Positions 1 through 8,505 of a stretch of DNA of 64,000 nucleotides are shown piece by piece. The stretch comes from JBGPGW01 sp046349515 (lineage in GTDB: Bacteria > Pseudomonadota > Alphaproteobacteria > CADEGL01), in contig JAXMCE010000004.1 in the NCBI GenBank assembly GCA_046349515.1, forward strand, positions 186,001-250,000, in the 5' to 3' direction. The notes beneath the pieces are model-generated. The model did not search any database and was not told the DNA's origin. It was given only the letters and a program-made list of their open reading frames with translations. Made by a program: the position numbers and the translations under genes. The stretch's first letter is position 1; every line of letters begins with the position of its first letter.

Positions 1-394
1 CGTTCATGGCGTAGCGCGCCTCGACCACTCCCGCGGGCGTATCCAGACGCAGCACGCCCGCTTCCTTGGGCCAGACGAGGCCGCGCTCGACCGCGACCGT
101 CACCGTGCCGATCGTGCCGTGCCCGCACATGGGAAGCGAACCGCTGACCTCGATGAAGACGACGCCGAGATCGCAGTCTGGCCGCGTCGGAGGGTAAAGG
201 ATGCTGCCCGACATCATGTCGTGCCCCCGCGGCTCGAACATGAGGCCCGTGCGGATCCAATCGAACTCGGCGATGAAATTCTGGCGGCGCTCGCTGGCCG
301 TCGCGCCGTTGAGGGGCGGCGCGCCCCCGGCAACCACGCGTACGGGGCAGCCGCAGGTGTGGGAATCGACGCAGAAGAAGGTGTGGGTGGCCAT
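1..394 (-). CDS. 4-hydroxyproline 2-epimerase (proline racemase family), 3' end outside window
   Basis: The family interconverts trans-4-hydroxy-L-proline and cis-4-hydroxy-D-proline in the cytoplasm without cofactor, the first step of hydroxyproline catabolism. The 131 visible N-terminal residues start at ATG 394 and include the family signature GHDMMSGSILYPPTRPD (about 58-74) and the MCGHGTIG motif (89-96), whose Cys90 is the first catalytic cysteine. The second catalytic Cys would lie beyond the window edge. Cys rather than Ser/Thr here favours a true epimerase over the dehydratase subgroup. The gene diverges from a DadA-like FAD oxidoreductase at 543, which would fit oxidation of the cis-D product. 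The family call is firm; substrate preference between proline and hydroxyproline is from memory of family sequences. Confidence 0.9.
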   Translation of the reverse strand, partial: MATHTFFCVDSHTCGCPVRVVAGGAPPLNGATASERRQNFIAEFDWIRTGLMFEPRGHDMMSGSILYPPTRPDCDLGVVFIEVSGSLPMCGHGTIGTVTVAVERGLVWPKEAGVLRLDTPAGVVEARYAMN

Positions 395-435
395 GGATCA
401 CGCGCCGTGTTGGACCAGAAAAATCTTGTCATAAC

Positions 436-452
436 AGAGAGTTATAGTCTCT
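436..452. promoter_or_regulatory. Candidate operator in the hypE/dadA divergent intergenic region
   Basis: In the 148 bp between the divergent epimerase and FAD-oxidoreductase genes there is an A+T-rich patch with an inverted repeat, AGAGA-gttatag-TCTCT, flanked by ATAAC and TAATAAC. A short palindrome in a shared divergent promoter region is what a GntR- or LysR-type regulator site would look like, but no regulator gene is in the window and I cannot assign one. Confidence 0.3.
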
Positions 453-542
453 AATAACCCTCTCGCCCGACTGCCCCTCTCCGGACAGAATGGCATCACG
501 GGCGTGCGGACTCACCGCCGCGCCCAGCAAGGAGCATCGTCC

Positions 543-1787
543 ATGACCAACGGCCGTCGCGCAACCGTCATCGGCGCCGGAGTCGTCGGCATGGCGTGCG
601 CCTATTCGCTCCAGCGCGAAGGGTGGGCGGTGACCGTGATCGACCGCCTGCCGCCGGGTGAGAGCACGTCGTTCGGCAATGCAGGCGGGATTGGCGTCGA
701 CCACGCGTTCCCTGTCGCGACTCCCGGCGTGTTGAGCCGCGTGCCGCGCTATCTTCTGGATCCCCTGGGTCCGCTCGCGTTGAGACCTGGCCACGCGCTG
801 CGCATGATTCCGTGGCTGCTGCGCTTCCTGCCGATGGGCAGCGGCGAGCGTCTCGAACGCACGATCGACTCACTCGGCGCGCTCCAGCATGTCGCCTATG
901 AGTGCTGGGCGCCGATCCTCAAGGAGACGCGCCTCGAGACGGAAATCCGTCCCACCGGCTGCATCACGCCCTACGAGAGCGAGGCCACGTTCCAGGCGGA
1001 TTGGCCGATGTGGCAGAAGCTCCAGGCACGCGGCTATGCGAGCCAAAAGCTTGGCGCTTCCGAGCTCCGCCAAATGGAGCCGGCGCTCCCCGCGCGCTAC
1101 ACGATGGCCATGTTCGAACCGCAGTTCTGGCACGTCCTCGATCCCTACAGGATCGTGACGGGCTTGGCCGAGGCCTTCGAACGTAACGGCGGCAAGATCC
1201 TGCGCGAGACCGTGAGCGCCTTCGAACTCGGCTCCGACGGGCCCAAGGCGATCCGGACCAACCGCGGACTTCACCTGGTCGATCACCTCGTCGTCGCGGC
1301 GGGGGCGGTGTCCAATCGCCTGTCGGCCCTTCTCGGCAGCAAGGTGCCGCTCGAAGCCGGGCGCGGCTATCACGTGACGATGCCCAACTCCGGCATCGAG
1401 TTGCGCCATGTCCTCGTGGCGCCGGAACATCAAGTCGCCATCACCCCCATGTCGATGGGGTTGCGCTTTGCCGGAACGCTTGAATTCGCCGGCGCCGATT
1501 CGGCGCCCAATTGGCGGCGGGCCGACGCGATCGTCCGCGTGGCCAAGCGCGTCTTCCCCGACATCAAGACCGAGGGTTACACTCAGTGGTCAGGGGACCG
1601 GCCGATGATGCCGGATTCGATTCCCGTGATCTCGCGCTCGCCCCACTTCCGCAACGTCTACTACGCCTTCGGCAGCGGCCATTATGGGCTGACTCAGGGC
1701 GCGGTGATCGGCAGGCTCGTCACGGAAATGATGGGCGGCAAGTCGACCTTCCTCGAGACGTCGCCCTACCGAATCGACAGGTTCTGA
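543..1787 (+). CDS. DadA-like FAD-dependent D-amino-acid/D-hydroxyproline dehydrogenase, paralog 1
   Basis: A 414-residue DAO-superfamily flavoprotein, likely oxidising a D-amino acid (or cis-4-hydroxy-D-proline) to the imine and passing electrons to the respiratory chain. The N-terminal Rossmann motif VIGAGVVGMACAYSLQREG, an acidic residue after beta-2 (VIDRL), the FGNAGG loop and a late GDRPMMPDSIPVI segment are typical of DadA. ATG 543 was chosen because AAGGAG lies 8 bases upstream and the Rossmann motif follows after five residues. It is the most diverged of four paralogs in the window (543, 1796, 3050, 5785) and is the one facing the hydroxyproline epimerase, so D-hydroxyproline is the best guess for its substrate. 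The next gene starts 8 bp downstream. Confidence 0.85.
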   Translation: MTNGRRATVIGAGVVGMACAYSLQREGWAVTVIDRLPPGESTSFGNAGGIGVDHAFPVATPGVLSRVPRYLLDPLGPLALRPGHALRMIPWLLRFLPMGSGERLERTIDSLGALQHVAYECWAPILKETRLETEIRPTGCITPYESEATFQADWPMWQKLQARGYASQKLGASELRQMEPALPARYTMAMFEPQFWHVLDPYRIVTGLAEAFERNGGKILRETVSAFELGSDGPKAIRTNRGLHLVDHLVVAAGAVSNRLSALLGSKVPLEAGRGYHVTMPNSGIELRHVLVAPEHQVAITPMSMGLRFAGTLEFAGADSAPNWRRADAIVRVAKRVFPDIKTEGYTQWSGDRPMMPDSIPVISRSPHFRNVYYAFGSGHYGLTQGAVIGRLVTEMMGGKSTFLETSPYRIDRF

Positions 1788-1795
1788 CCCGACCG

Positions 1796-3040
1796 ATGGC
1801 CGAGACCGAGCACGTCCTCGTCATCGGTGCCGGCATCATCGGCACGGGCATCGCGGCCTCGCTTCAACGCGAGGGACACAAAGTCACCATCATCGATCGG
1901 CTCGAGCCCGGGCGCGCCTGCTCCTTCGGCAATGGCGGTGGGATCGGCGTCACCTCGATCCCGCCCCTTTCGACTCCCGGCGTTCTTTGGAAGATTCCCC
2001 GCTGGCTTTTACATCCGGAGGGGCCGCTGGCCTTGCGCTGGTCGCATCTGCCCGTGCTCCTGCCCTGGCTTGCGCGGTTCTTGCGCGCAGGCTCGCCCGA
2101 GCGGGTGAAGGCGATCACGGACGCGACCACGGCCATTCTCGCGCCCTGTTATGACGCGTGGGCGCCCCTCTTCAAGGAGGCCAGCCTCGAACACCTCGTG
2201 CGGCACTCGGGTGTCATCCATCTTTATGCCGACGAAACGGCACGGGACGCCGATCGCTATCAGTGGCGCTTGCGCGAGGAACGCGGGCTCCATTTCGAAC
2301 GGCTCGGTCAGGACGAGTTGCGTCAGCTCGTCCCCGGCCTCGCGCCCGACATCACTTGCGCCATGTATGAGCCGCAGTGGAGGTTCGTCCGCGACCCTTA
2401 TCTCATCGTGAAGGGCTTGGCCGATCACGTCCTGGCCCGCGGCGGCACGATCCTCCGCGAGGACGTGCGCGGGTTCGAGCTTGGCCTCGGCGGAGTCAGC
2501 ACCGTCGTCACGGACCGGGGACGCCACAAGCCCGATCGCATCGTGATCGCGGCAGGCGCCTGGTCGCACCGGCTGTCGCGGATGCTGGGCCACCCGGTCC
2601 CGCTCGAATCCCAGCGCGGCTACCACGTCACCATGCCCAATGCCGGCCTCGACCTCCGCCACATCATGATGGACCCGGGCGGCAAGATGGGCATCACGCC
2701 CATGGCCATGGGCGTGCGATTCGGCGGCACGTCCGAATTCGCCGGCGTCGATGCGCCGCCTGACTACCGGCGCGCGCACGCGCTCATCAAGCGCGCAAGG
2801 CGTCTCTTCCCGAACCTCGACGCGACGGGTGCCACCGAGTGGGCGGGCGACCGCCCGCTCCTTCCCGACTCGCTGCCGGTCATCGGCCCCTCGCCCCGCC
2901 ACCGGAACGTGGTCTACGCCTTCGGCCACAGCCATATCGGCATGGCGCTCGGCGGCATCACGGGCAAGCTCGTAGCGGAGCTCGTCGCGGGGCGGCCTCC
3001 GAGCGTCGACCTCGCGCCCTACCGCATCGACCGCTTCTGA
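1796..3040 (+). CDS. DadA-like FAD-dependent D-amino-acid dehydrogenase, paralog 2
   Basis: A 414-residue paralog with the same domain order: VIGAGIIGTGIAASLQREG Rossmann motif near residue 10, CSFGNGGGIG loop near 42-51, and the C-terminal AGDRPLLPDSLPVIG and HSHIGMALGGITGK segments. It starts at an ATG 8 bp after the stop of paralog 1, with no strong Shine-Dalgarno, which suggests translational coupling within one operon. No signal peptide; expected to be cytoplasmic or peripheral on the inner membrane like DadA. The exact amino-acid substrate cannot be read from the sequence. Confidence 0.83.
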   Translation: MAETEHVLVIGAGIIGTGIAASLQREGHKVTIIDRLEPGRACSFGNGGGIGVTSIPPLSTPGVLWKIPRWLLHPEGPLALRWSHLPVLLPWLARFLRAGSPERVKAITDATTAILAPCYDAWAPLFKEASLEHLVRHSGVIHLYADETARDADRYQWRLREERGLHFERLGQDELRQLVPGLAPDITCAMYEPQWRFVRDPYLIVKGLADHVLARGGTILREDVRGFELGLGGVSTVVTDRGRHKPDRIVIAAGAWSHRLSRMLGHPVPLESQRGYHVTMPNAGLDLRHIMMDPGGKMGITPMAMGVRFGGTSEFAGVDAPPDYRRAHALIKRARRLFPNLDATGATEWAGDRPLLPDSLPVIGPSPRHRNVVYAFGHSHIGMALGGITGKLVAELVAGRPPSVDLAPYRIDRF

Positions 3041-3049
3041 GGAGGGACC

Positions 3050-4288
3050 ATGGGCAAGACTGTCATCGTCATCGGGGCCGGCGCGGTCGGGATCGGGGCC
3101 GCCTGCCATCTCCAGCGCGACGGACACAGCGTGACCGTCATCGATCGCCTGCCGCCGGCCCGCGGCTGCTCCTTCGGCAATGCGGGCGCCATCAGCGCGA
3201 CCTCGATGATGCCGCTGGCCTTCCCGGGCGTGGCCTGGAAAATCCCTGGCTGGCTGCTCGACCCGTTGGGGCCCCTGGCGCTTCGCTGGCGGCACCTGCC
3301 GGCACTCCTCCCCTGGCTCAAGGATTTCCTCGCGGCGGGGCGTCCCGAACGCTTCAAGTCCATCGTCGCCGCCAAAGCGGCCCTCGGCGCCAAGACCTAT
3401 GAGGGGTGGGCACCCCTCATCGAGGAAGCCAGGCTCGATTCGCTCGTACGGCATGCTGGCGTCATCCACGTCTATCCGAACGAGGCCGCGCGCGCGGAGG
3501 ACGATCTATCCTGGCGCATTCGCCGCGAATACGGCTTCTCCTACGACGTGCTCCCCGGAGAGGAGCTGCGCCAGATGCTCCCCGACCTCTCGCGCGATTA
3601 CACCTGCGGCGTGTTCGAGGATCACTGGCGCCATGTCCTCGATCCGCACGATTTCGTGACGACCTTGGCAGACCATTTCCGTGCGCGGGGCGGCACGATC
3701 CTGGCCGAAGAGGTGCGCGACTTCGAGCTCGGCGATGGCGGCGTCAAGCGCGTCGTGACCGACCGCGCGTGGCACGCCGCCGACGAATTCGTCATCGCCG
3801 CCGGTGCCTGGTCGCACCGGTTGGCCAAAAAGCTGGGCAGCAACGTCCCGCTCGAATCCCAGCGCGGCTACCACGTCACCATGCCGAAGCACGGCCTCGA
3901 CATTCGCCACATGATCATGGATCCGACGGGCAAGATGAACATCACGCCCATGTCGCGGGGCTTGCGGGCAAGCGGGACGTCGGAGTTCTCGGGCGTCGAT
4001 GCGCCGCCCGATTTCAGGCGCGCCCGCGTCCTCATCACGAAGACGACGAAGATCTTCCCCAAGCTCGATTCGGAGGGTTTCACCGAATGGGCCGGCGATC
4101 GGCCTGTCCTTCCGGACACCATGCCCGTCATTGGCCGCTCGCCCATCCACCGGAACGCTGTTTACGCTTTCGGCCACTCCCAGGTCGGACTTTCGCTCGG
4201 CGGCATCACGGGACGGCTGGTGGCCGAAGTCGTCGACGGCCGCATGCCCTCGATCGATCTCACGCCCTATCGCGTCGATCGTTTCTGA
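3050..4288 (+). CDS. DadA-like FAD-dependent D-amino-acid dehydrogenase, paralog 3
   Basis: A 412-residue member of the same paralog set, beginning at ATG 3050 behind a GGAGG ribosome site and 9 bp after paralog 2. Features are VIGAGAVGIGAACHLQRDG, CSFGNAGAIS, a central QRGYHVTMP segment and AGDRPVLPDTMPVIG near the C terminus. It resembles paralog 4 (5785) more than paralogs 1 and 2 by eye, for example HFRARGGTI and DFELGxxGVxRVVTDRAWHA blocks. The gene is convergent with the aminotransferase that follows (7 bp between stops). Confidence 0.83.
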   Translation: MGKTVIVIGAGAVGIGAACHLQRDGHSVTVIDRLPPARGCSFGNAGAISATSMMPLAFPGVAWKIPGWLLDPLGPLALRWRHLPALLPWLKDFLAAGRPERFKSIVAAKAALGAKTYEGWAPLIEEARLDSLVRHAGVIHVYPNEAARAEDDLSWRIRREYGFSYDVLPGEELRQMLPDLSRDYTCGVFEDHWRHVLDPHDFVTTLADHFRARGGTILAEEVRDFELGDGGVKRVVTDRAWHAADEFVIAAGAWSHRLAKKLGSNVPLESQRGYHVTMPKHGLDIRHMIMDPTGKMNITPMSRGLRASGTSEFSGVDAPPDFRRARVLITKTTKIFPKLDSEGFTEWAGDRPVLPDTMPVIGRSPIHRNAVYAFGHSQVGLSLGGITGRLVAEVVDGRMPSIDLTPYRVDRF

Positions 4289-4295
4289 TCGAGGC

Positions 4296-5537
4296 TCAGG
4301 CGGCGCCCGCCCGCTTCACCGCGGCAAAGGCGCGCTCGGTGATGGAGAGGATGGTCGCGACCAGCTCGTCGGTGATGGCCGTCGAGATGAACCAGTTGTG
4401 CCGCGGATGGGTGTAGAGGCCGAGCCGCGCGCATTCGCCCGCGAACATCGTCGTCCAGCGCCACTCCGTCTCGTTGGCGAATTTCAGGTAAGGCAGGGCC
4501 GGGTGCCCCGTGACGTTGACCTTGAGCCCCAGCGAGGCCGCCTGGCCGGCGAGCCCGGCCATGATCGCCTCGCCCGTCTCGCGCATGCACCGAACGCCAT
4601 CGTCCTTCTCGAGGACATCGAGCGTCGCAAGAGCGGCCGCCATGGGCACGGCCGAGAACCAGAAGGATCCCGTCGCATAGATTTTTGACGCGGCGTCGCG
4701 CACGCGATCGTTGCCGAGGAGCGCCGCCAGCGGATAGCCGTTGGCGATCGCCTTGCTCCAGGCGCTGAGATCGGGCTCGACGCCGATGGGCTCCCAGCTT
4801 CCACCGAAGGCCATGCGGAAGCCACAGCGCACGTCGTCGAGAATGAGCATCGCATCGCGCGCATCACAGGCGGCCCGCAAGTGCCGCGCGAAGGCCGGAT
4901 CGACAAGCGCCTGATCGAGGCCCGCATCGTGCTTGAAGGGCGAGGTGATGATTCCGGCAAGGTCATTACCTGCCTGATCCAGCGCCGCATCGACACTCGC
5001 GATGTCGTTGTAGGCGTAATAGACGAGATTCGCGCGCTCTGCCTCGGGAATGCCGAAGGTGTTGGGATTGCACCATGCGGCCGCACCGTGATAGGCGCCC
5101 TTGGCGACGAGGATCTTCTTCCGCCCCGTCGCGGCGCGCGCGACCGTGAGCGCCAAGGTCGTGGCATCCGTGCCGTTCTTCATGAAGATCGCCCATTGGG
5201 CGTGGTCGACGATGGAGACCAGGCGCTCTGCCAGATCGACGATGAGGGGCGAGGGACTGTTCTGGCAATCGGCGTGGCGGAGCTGGCGCGCGGCCGCCGC
5301 CTCGACCGCCGGGTGGCGATGGCCGAGCACGATGGGCCCATAGCTGCACAGAAGGTCGATATACCGGTTGCCATCCGTGTCCCAGATGTAGGCGCCCTCG
5401 CCCTTCTCGAGGAACTGGGGCGCGCCGGGCCAAAGCCGTGCCCGCGTCTGGTGACCGTACATGCCACCCGGGATCACCGCCTGCGCGCGATCGAGGAGCG
5501 ATGCTTCGGTGTTCGCGGTCTTGACGGCGACGGACAT
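4296..5537 (-). CDS. Class-III PLP aminotransferase / glutamate-1-semialdehyde aminomutase-like
   Basis: A 413-residue fold-type I PLP enzyme of the aspartate/ornithine aminotransferase (HemL-like) group. Visible landmarks are VIPGGMYGHQ near residue 21, the MKNGTDATTLALTVAR phosphate-binding region (119-134), LDDVRCGFR (233-241) and SAWSKAIANGYPL with the Schiff-base Lys262. The usual D-E-V of this family reads D-D-V here. It sits antisense between DadA-like paralogs 3 and 4, so it was either inserted into the array or shares its pathway, for instance transaminating an omega-amino or keto intermediate. Being in a catabolic cluster argues against a haem-biosynthesis role. Confidence 0.8.
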   Translation of the reverse strand: MSVAVKTANTEASLLDRAQAVIPGGMYGHQTRARLWPGAPQFLEKGEGAYIWDTDGNRYIDLLCSYGPIVLGHRHPAVEAAAARQLRHADCQNSPSPLIVDLAERLVSIVDHAQWAIFMKNGTDATTLALTVARAATGRKKILVAKGAYHGAAAWCNPNTFGIPEAERANLVYYAYNDIASVDAALDQAGNDLAGIITSPFKHDAGLDQALVDPAFARHLRAACDARDAMLILDDVRCGFRMAFGGSWEPIGVEPDLSAWSKAIANGYPLAALLGNDRVRDAASKIYATGSFWFSAVPMAAALATLDVLEKDDGVRCMRETGEAIMAGLAGQAASLGLKVNVTGHPALPYLKFANETEWRWTTMFAGECARLGLYTHPRHNWFISTAITDELVATILSITERAFAAVKRAGAA

Positions 5538-5784
5538 GGCAGGGGCCCCCGGCTGTTGCGCTCTGAGAGTAGCACCTCACCCCCTTCAAACCAGTGGCGC
5601 GTAAGGCAAAGAAACGAGGCCCATCTTGGCCATACCGGTGCCACGGGTCTCGCTCCGGTGCCGCGCCGATTGGGCTTGGCGCATGGGGGCGCCACGGGCA
5701 AGCTCTTCTCCTGCGGTCACCAAGGGGCGCCAGGAGCAAGAGCCCAAGCGTCCCGATCCCGATCGCACAGCCGGGGAGCCCGCC

Positions 5785-7029
5785 ATGGATGGTCAAAAGA
5801 ACATCGTCGTGATCGGCGCCGGCGTCATCGGCATGGGCGTCGCGTGCCACCTGCAGCGGGAGGGGCACCGGGTCAGCGTCATCGACCGCCTCTCGCCGGG
5901 CCGCGCCTGCTCCTTCGGCAATGGCGGCGGCATCAGCGCGAGCTCGATCGTCCCCCTCTCCTTTCCCGGGATCGTTTGGAAGATTCCTGGCTGGCTCCTC
6001 GATCCCTTGGGCCCGCTGGCGCTTCGCTGGTCGCACCTGCCGACGCTTCTGCCCTGGCTGCGCGCCTTCCTCGCGTCCAGCAGCGAGGAACGCTTCAAGG
6101 CTGGCGTTGCCGCGAAGTCGGCACTCGGCTCGGCGTGCTACGAGGGCTGGGCGCCGCTCATCAAGGAGGCCGGGCTCGATGCCCTCGTCAAGCATGCCGG
6201 CGTCATCCACATCTACCGGGACCGGGCGGCGCAGGAGCAGGACTCGCTGCCCTGGCGCATGCGCCAGGACCATGGCCATCCGTTCCAGGTGCTCACGAAC
6301 AGCGAGCTCCGCCAGATGGTGCCGGATCTCTCGCCCGACTATTCCTCAGGCGTGTTCGAGGACCATTGGCGCTACGTGACCGACCCGCACGACATTGTCG
6401 TCGGACTTGCCGATCACTTCCGGGCGCGCGGCGGAACGATCCACGCGGAAGAGGTGCGCGATTTCGAGCTCGGAGAGGCAGGCGTCACCCGCGTCGTGAC
6501 CGATCGCGCCTGGCATGCCTGCGACGAAGTCGTCATCGCAGCCGGGGCCTGGTCCCACCGCCTGTCGGCCCGGCTCGGCTCGCCCGTACCGCTCGAGGCG
6601 CAGCGCGGCTACCACGTGACCATGCCCAAGACCGGCCTCGACATCCGCCACATGCTGATGGATCCGGCCGGGAAGATGGGCATCACGCCCATGGCACGGG
6701 GCGTGCGCGTGAGCGGGACGTCGGAGTTCTCCGGCCTCGAGGCGCCGCCCGACTTCCGCCGCGCGCGCGTCCTCATCACCAAGGCGAAGAAGCTCTTCCC
6801 CACGCTCGACCCGGCGGGCTTCACGGAATGGTCGGGCGACCGGCCCGTCCTGCCGGACACGCTCCCCGTCATCGGCCGCTCGCCCGTCCACAAGAACGCG
6901 ATCTATGCCTTCGGCCACAGCCAGGTGGGGCTCACCCTTGGTGGCATCACGGGCAAGCTCGTGGCCGAGATCGTCGCGGACCGGACGCCGTCGATCGATC
7001 TCAACCCCTACCGGGTCGATCGATTCTAG
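5785..7029 (+). CDS. DadA-like FAD-dependent D-amino-acid dehydrogenase, paralog 4
   Basis: A 414-residue paralog starting at ATG 5785 after GGGGAG; the open frame extends further upstream but that part lacks any conserved sequence. It has VIGAGVIGMGVACHLQREG at residues 8-26, FGNGGGIS, QRGYHVTMP and SGDRPVLPDTLPVIG. It is close to paralog 3, suggesting a recent duplication later split by the antisense aminotransferase. The 247 bp upstream (5538-5784) would hold divergent promoters for it and the aminotransferase; I see no clear boxes there. Confidence 0.83.
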   Translation: MDGQKNIVVIGAGVIGMGVACHLQREGHRVSVIDRLSPGRACSFGNGGGISASSIVPLSFPGIVWKIPGWLLDPLGPLALRWSHLPTLLPWLRAFLASSSEERFKAGVAAKSALGSACYEGWAPLIKEAGLDALVKHAGVIHIYRDRAAQEQDSLPWRMRQDHGHPFQVLTNSELRQMVPDLSPDYSSGVFEDHWRYVTDPHDIVVGLADHFRARGGTIHAEEVRDFELGEAGVTRVVTDRAWHACDEVVIAAGAWSHRLSARLGSPVPLEAQRGYHVTMPKTGLDIRHMLMDPAGKMGITPMARGVRVSGTSEFSGLEAPPDFRRARVLITKAKKLFPTLDPAGFTEWSGDRPVLPDTLPVIGRSPVHKNAIYAFGHSQVGLTLGGITGKLVAEIVADRTPSIDLNPYRVDRF

Positions 7030-7058
7030 AGAGACACAACGCAAAGAGGATTGGATCG

Positions 7059-7211
7059 ATGATCGACTTCACCTGGGTCGCGATCGGGCTCGCGGTGCTC
7101 GTCGCCGGCGCCATCGCCTATCGGCGGCGCAAGCGCTACGAGACGAGCGACGATGCGGACGATCGCCCGAAGCCGCACGAAAGACGCCATCACCACCGCC
7201 ACCGGCGCTGA
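7059..7211 (+). CDS. 50-residue single-pass membrane microprotein with His/Arg-rich tail
   Basis: It starts at ATG 7059 with AAAGAGG about 9 bases upstream. Residues 4-20 form one hydrophobic helix (FTWVAIGLAVLVAGAIA), followed by YRRRKR, an acidic patch (DDADD) and a tail ending HERRHHHRHRR with four His in seven residues. The positive-inside rule puts the tail in the cytoplasm. It lies 29 bp after DadA-like paralog 4 on the same strand, so it is probably co-transcribed and could anchor the dehydrogenase or bind metal. No family is recognised; the ribosome site and the clean helix are the evidence that it is real. Confidence 0.5.
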   Translation: MIDFTWVAIGLAVLVAGAIAYRRRKRYETSDDADDRPKPHERRHHHRHRR

Positions 7212-7230
7212 AGCGTCGCGGCGCGCGCCA

Positions 7231-7626
7231 CTAAAACCCGAACAACACTTTCGAGAGCAGGCGGCCCGGGACTAGCGCGCCGAGGCCGGCGCCCACGAGG
7301 CCGCCGAGATAGGTGCCGATCATCGCGCGCCTATGGCCCCGCACATTGCCATGCCGGATGTGCCAGAGCGCCAGGCCCAGCATGGCCAGGGTGAAAACCG
7401 AAAGAAGGTGGATCGCGCTGAACCGCCCCTCGTTGATCCCGCGAATCCAGAACGACCCCCCGGCCACGAGGACCATCAGGGCCGCCCAAATGCGCCCCAG
7501 CACCTTGTGGACGGCCGTCCCCTTCGTTCGAAGAAGGATCACGGAGCCGAGCACGAGCGCCGAAAGCGCCGCAGCCAAATGAAGCTTCACGGCCGCTGGA
7601 GCATCGAGAAGGGGATCGATGTTCAT
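7231..7626 (-). CDS. DUF2306-family integral membrane protein
   Basis: A 131-residue protein with four predicted hydrophobic segments (roughly 15-33, 45-61, 69-87 and 105-121). The KGTAVHKVLGRIWAALMV and HGNVRGHRRAMIGTYLGGL blocks are the conserved histidine-containing motifs of DUF2306 membrane proteins. Function is unknown; the family is distantly reminiscent of cytochrome b561-like haem membrane proteins. It is convergent with the microprotein and lies downstream of the SDR array on the same strand (88 bp gap), so co-transcription with the SDRs is possible. Confidence 0.7.
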   Translation of the reverse strand: MNIDPLLDAPAAVKLHLAAALSALVLGSVILLRTKGTAVHKVLGRIWAALMVLVAGGSFWIRGINEGRFSAIHLLSVFTLAMLGLALWHIRHGNVRGHRRAMIGTYLGGLVGAGLGALVPGRLLSKVLFGF

Positions 7627-7714
7627 CGGGCGCCTCTCAGGTGTTCGTTCATCGCCGCGGCACCGCCGCCCGGACGCCGTTCTCCGTCAGTCCGACGAAG
7701 CTTGTCCCGACTGC

Positions 7715-8497
7715 TCAAATGCCGACGATCACCTGCCCGCCATTGGGCGAGAGCGCTTGGCCGGTGATGAAATCGGCTTCACCCGAGGCCAGGAACGCGA
7801 CCGCATAGGCGATCTCGACGGGTTCGGCATAGCGCTTCAAGGGCACGTCCTGGGCCTTCCGCGCGATCGCCGCCATGCCCTCGCCATCCATGGCCATGGC
7901 GGTGACGACGCCGCCAGGGCAGATCGCGTTCACGTGGATGTTCCAAGGTGCCAATTCCTTGGCCCAGGCCTTGGTCAGGCCCAGGAGCGCGGCCTTGGCG
8001 CCACAATAGACCGAATCGCTCGAATGGGCGGTCATGCCCCAGATCGATGAGATGTTGATGATCTTGCCGCGCTTCCTCGCCTTCATGCCCGGCACCACGG
8101 CCTGGGCCGCGAAGAAGCTGCCCTTCACATGCACGTCGAACACGCGTTGGAACGTGGCCTCGTCATAGCCTTCGATCGGCCTGTTATCGTCGATGCCGGC
8201 GTTGTTCACGAGAATGTCGATCGAGCCCATGCGCGTCTCGGCCGCGCGAATATCGCGCTGCATCTGGGCGATGTCGGTCACGTCGCGCACGATCACCTCG
8301 ACGCGTGCGCCACGTTTGCGCACCTGCTCCGCTGTTTCCTCGGCACCCTTACCGTTGATGTCCTGGACGACGATGCCCGCGCCGCGCTCGGCCATGAGGA
8401 TCGCGTGCGCCCGGCCCATGCCGGCCCCCGATCCCGTGATGAGCGCGACCCTGCCGTCGAGCCGGGCCGCCTTGCGCACGGATTCAGTTGGAGCCAT
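7715..8497 (-). CDS. Short-chain dehydrogenase/reductase (classical SDR), array member 1
   Basis: A 260-residue NAD-dependent oxidoreductase. It shows the cofactor motif TGSGAGMGRAHA (21-32), Asp after beta-2 (VVQDI) favouring NAD(H), NNAG, Ser in the NISSIWG block and YCGAK catalytic Tyr/Lys. The C-terminal FITGQ...GGQVIVGI ending recurs in array members 1-5. The start ATG follows a GAGGTGA ribosome site. It is the last gene of six consecutive SDRs on the minus strand with 8-18 bp gaps, so they form one operon. The substrate is unknown; such SDRs usually oxidise secondary alcohols or reduce 3-ketones. Confidence 0.85.
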   Translation of the reverse strand: MAPTESVRKAARLDGRVALITGSGAGMGRAHAILMAERGAGIVVQDINGKGAEETAEQVRKRGARVEVIVRDVTDIAQMQRDIRAAETRMGSIDILVNNAGIDDNRPIEGYDEATFQRVFDVHVKGSFFAAQAVVPGMKARKRGKIINISSIWGMTAHSSDSVYCGAKAALLGLTKAWAKELAPWNIHVNAICPGGVVTAMAMDGEGMAAIARKAQDVPLKRYAEPVEIAYAVAFLASGEADFITGQALSPNGGQVIVGI

Positions 8498-8505
8498 GGA
8501 TCACC

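Noticed and set aside
4881..7058. A very long plus-strand frame running through the aminotransferase and DadA paralog 4 up to the microprotein
   Set aside because: Most of it is antisense to the aminotransferase or in another frame of the FAD oxidoreductase. Only its last 50 codons have their own ribosome site and a plausible product.
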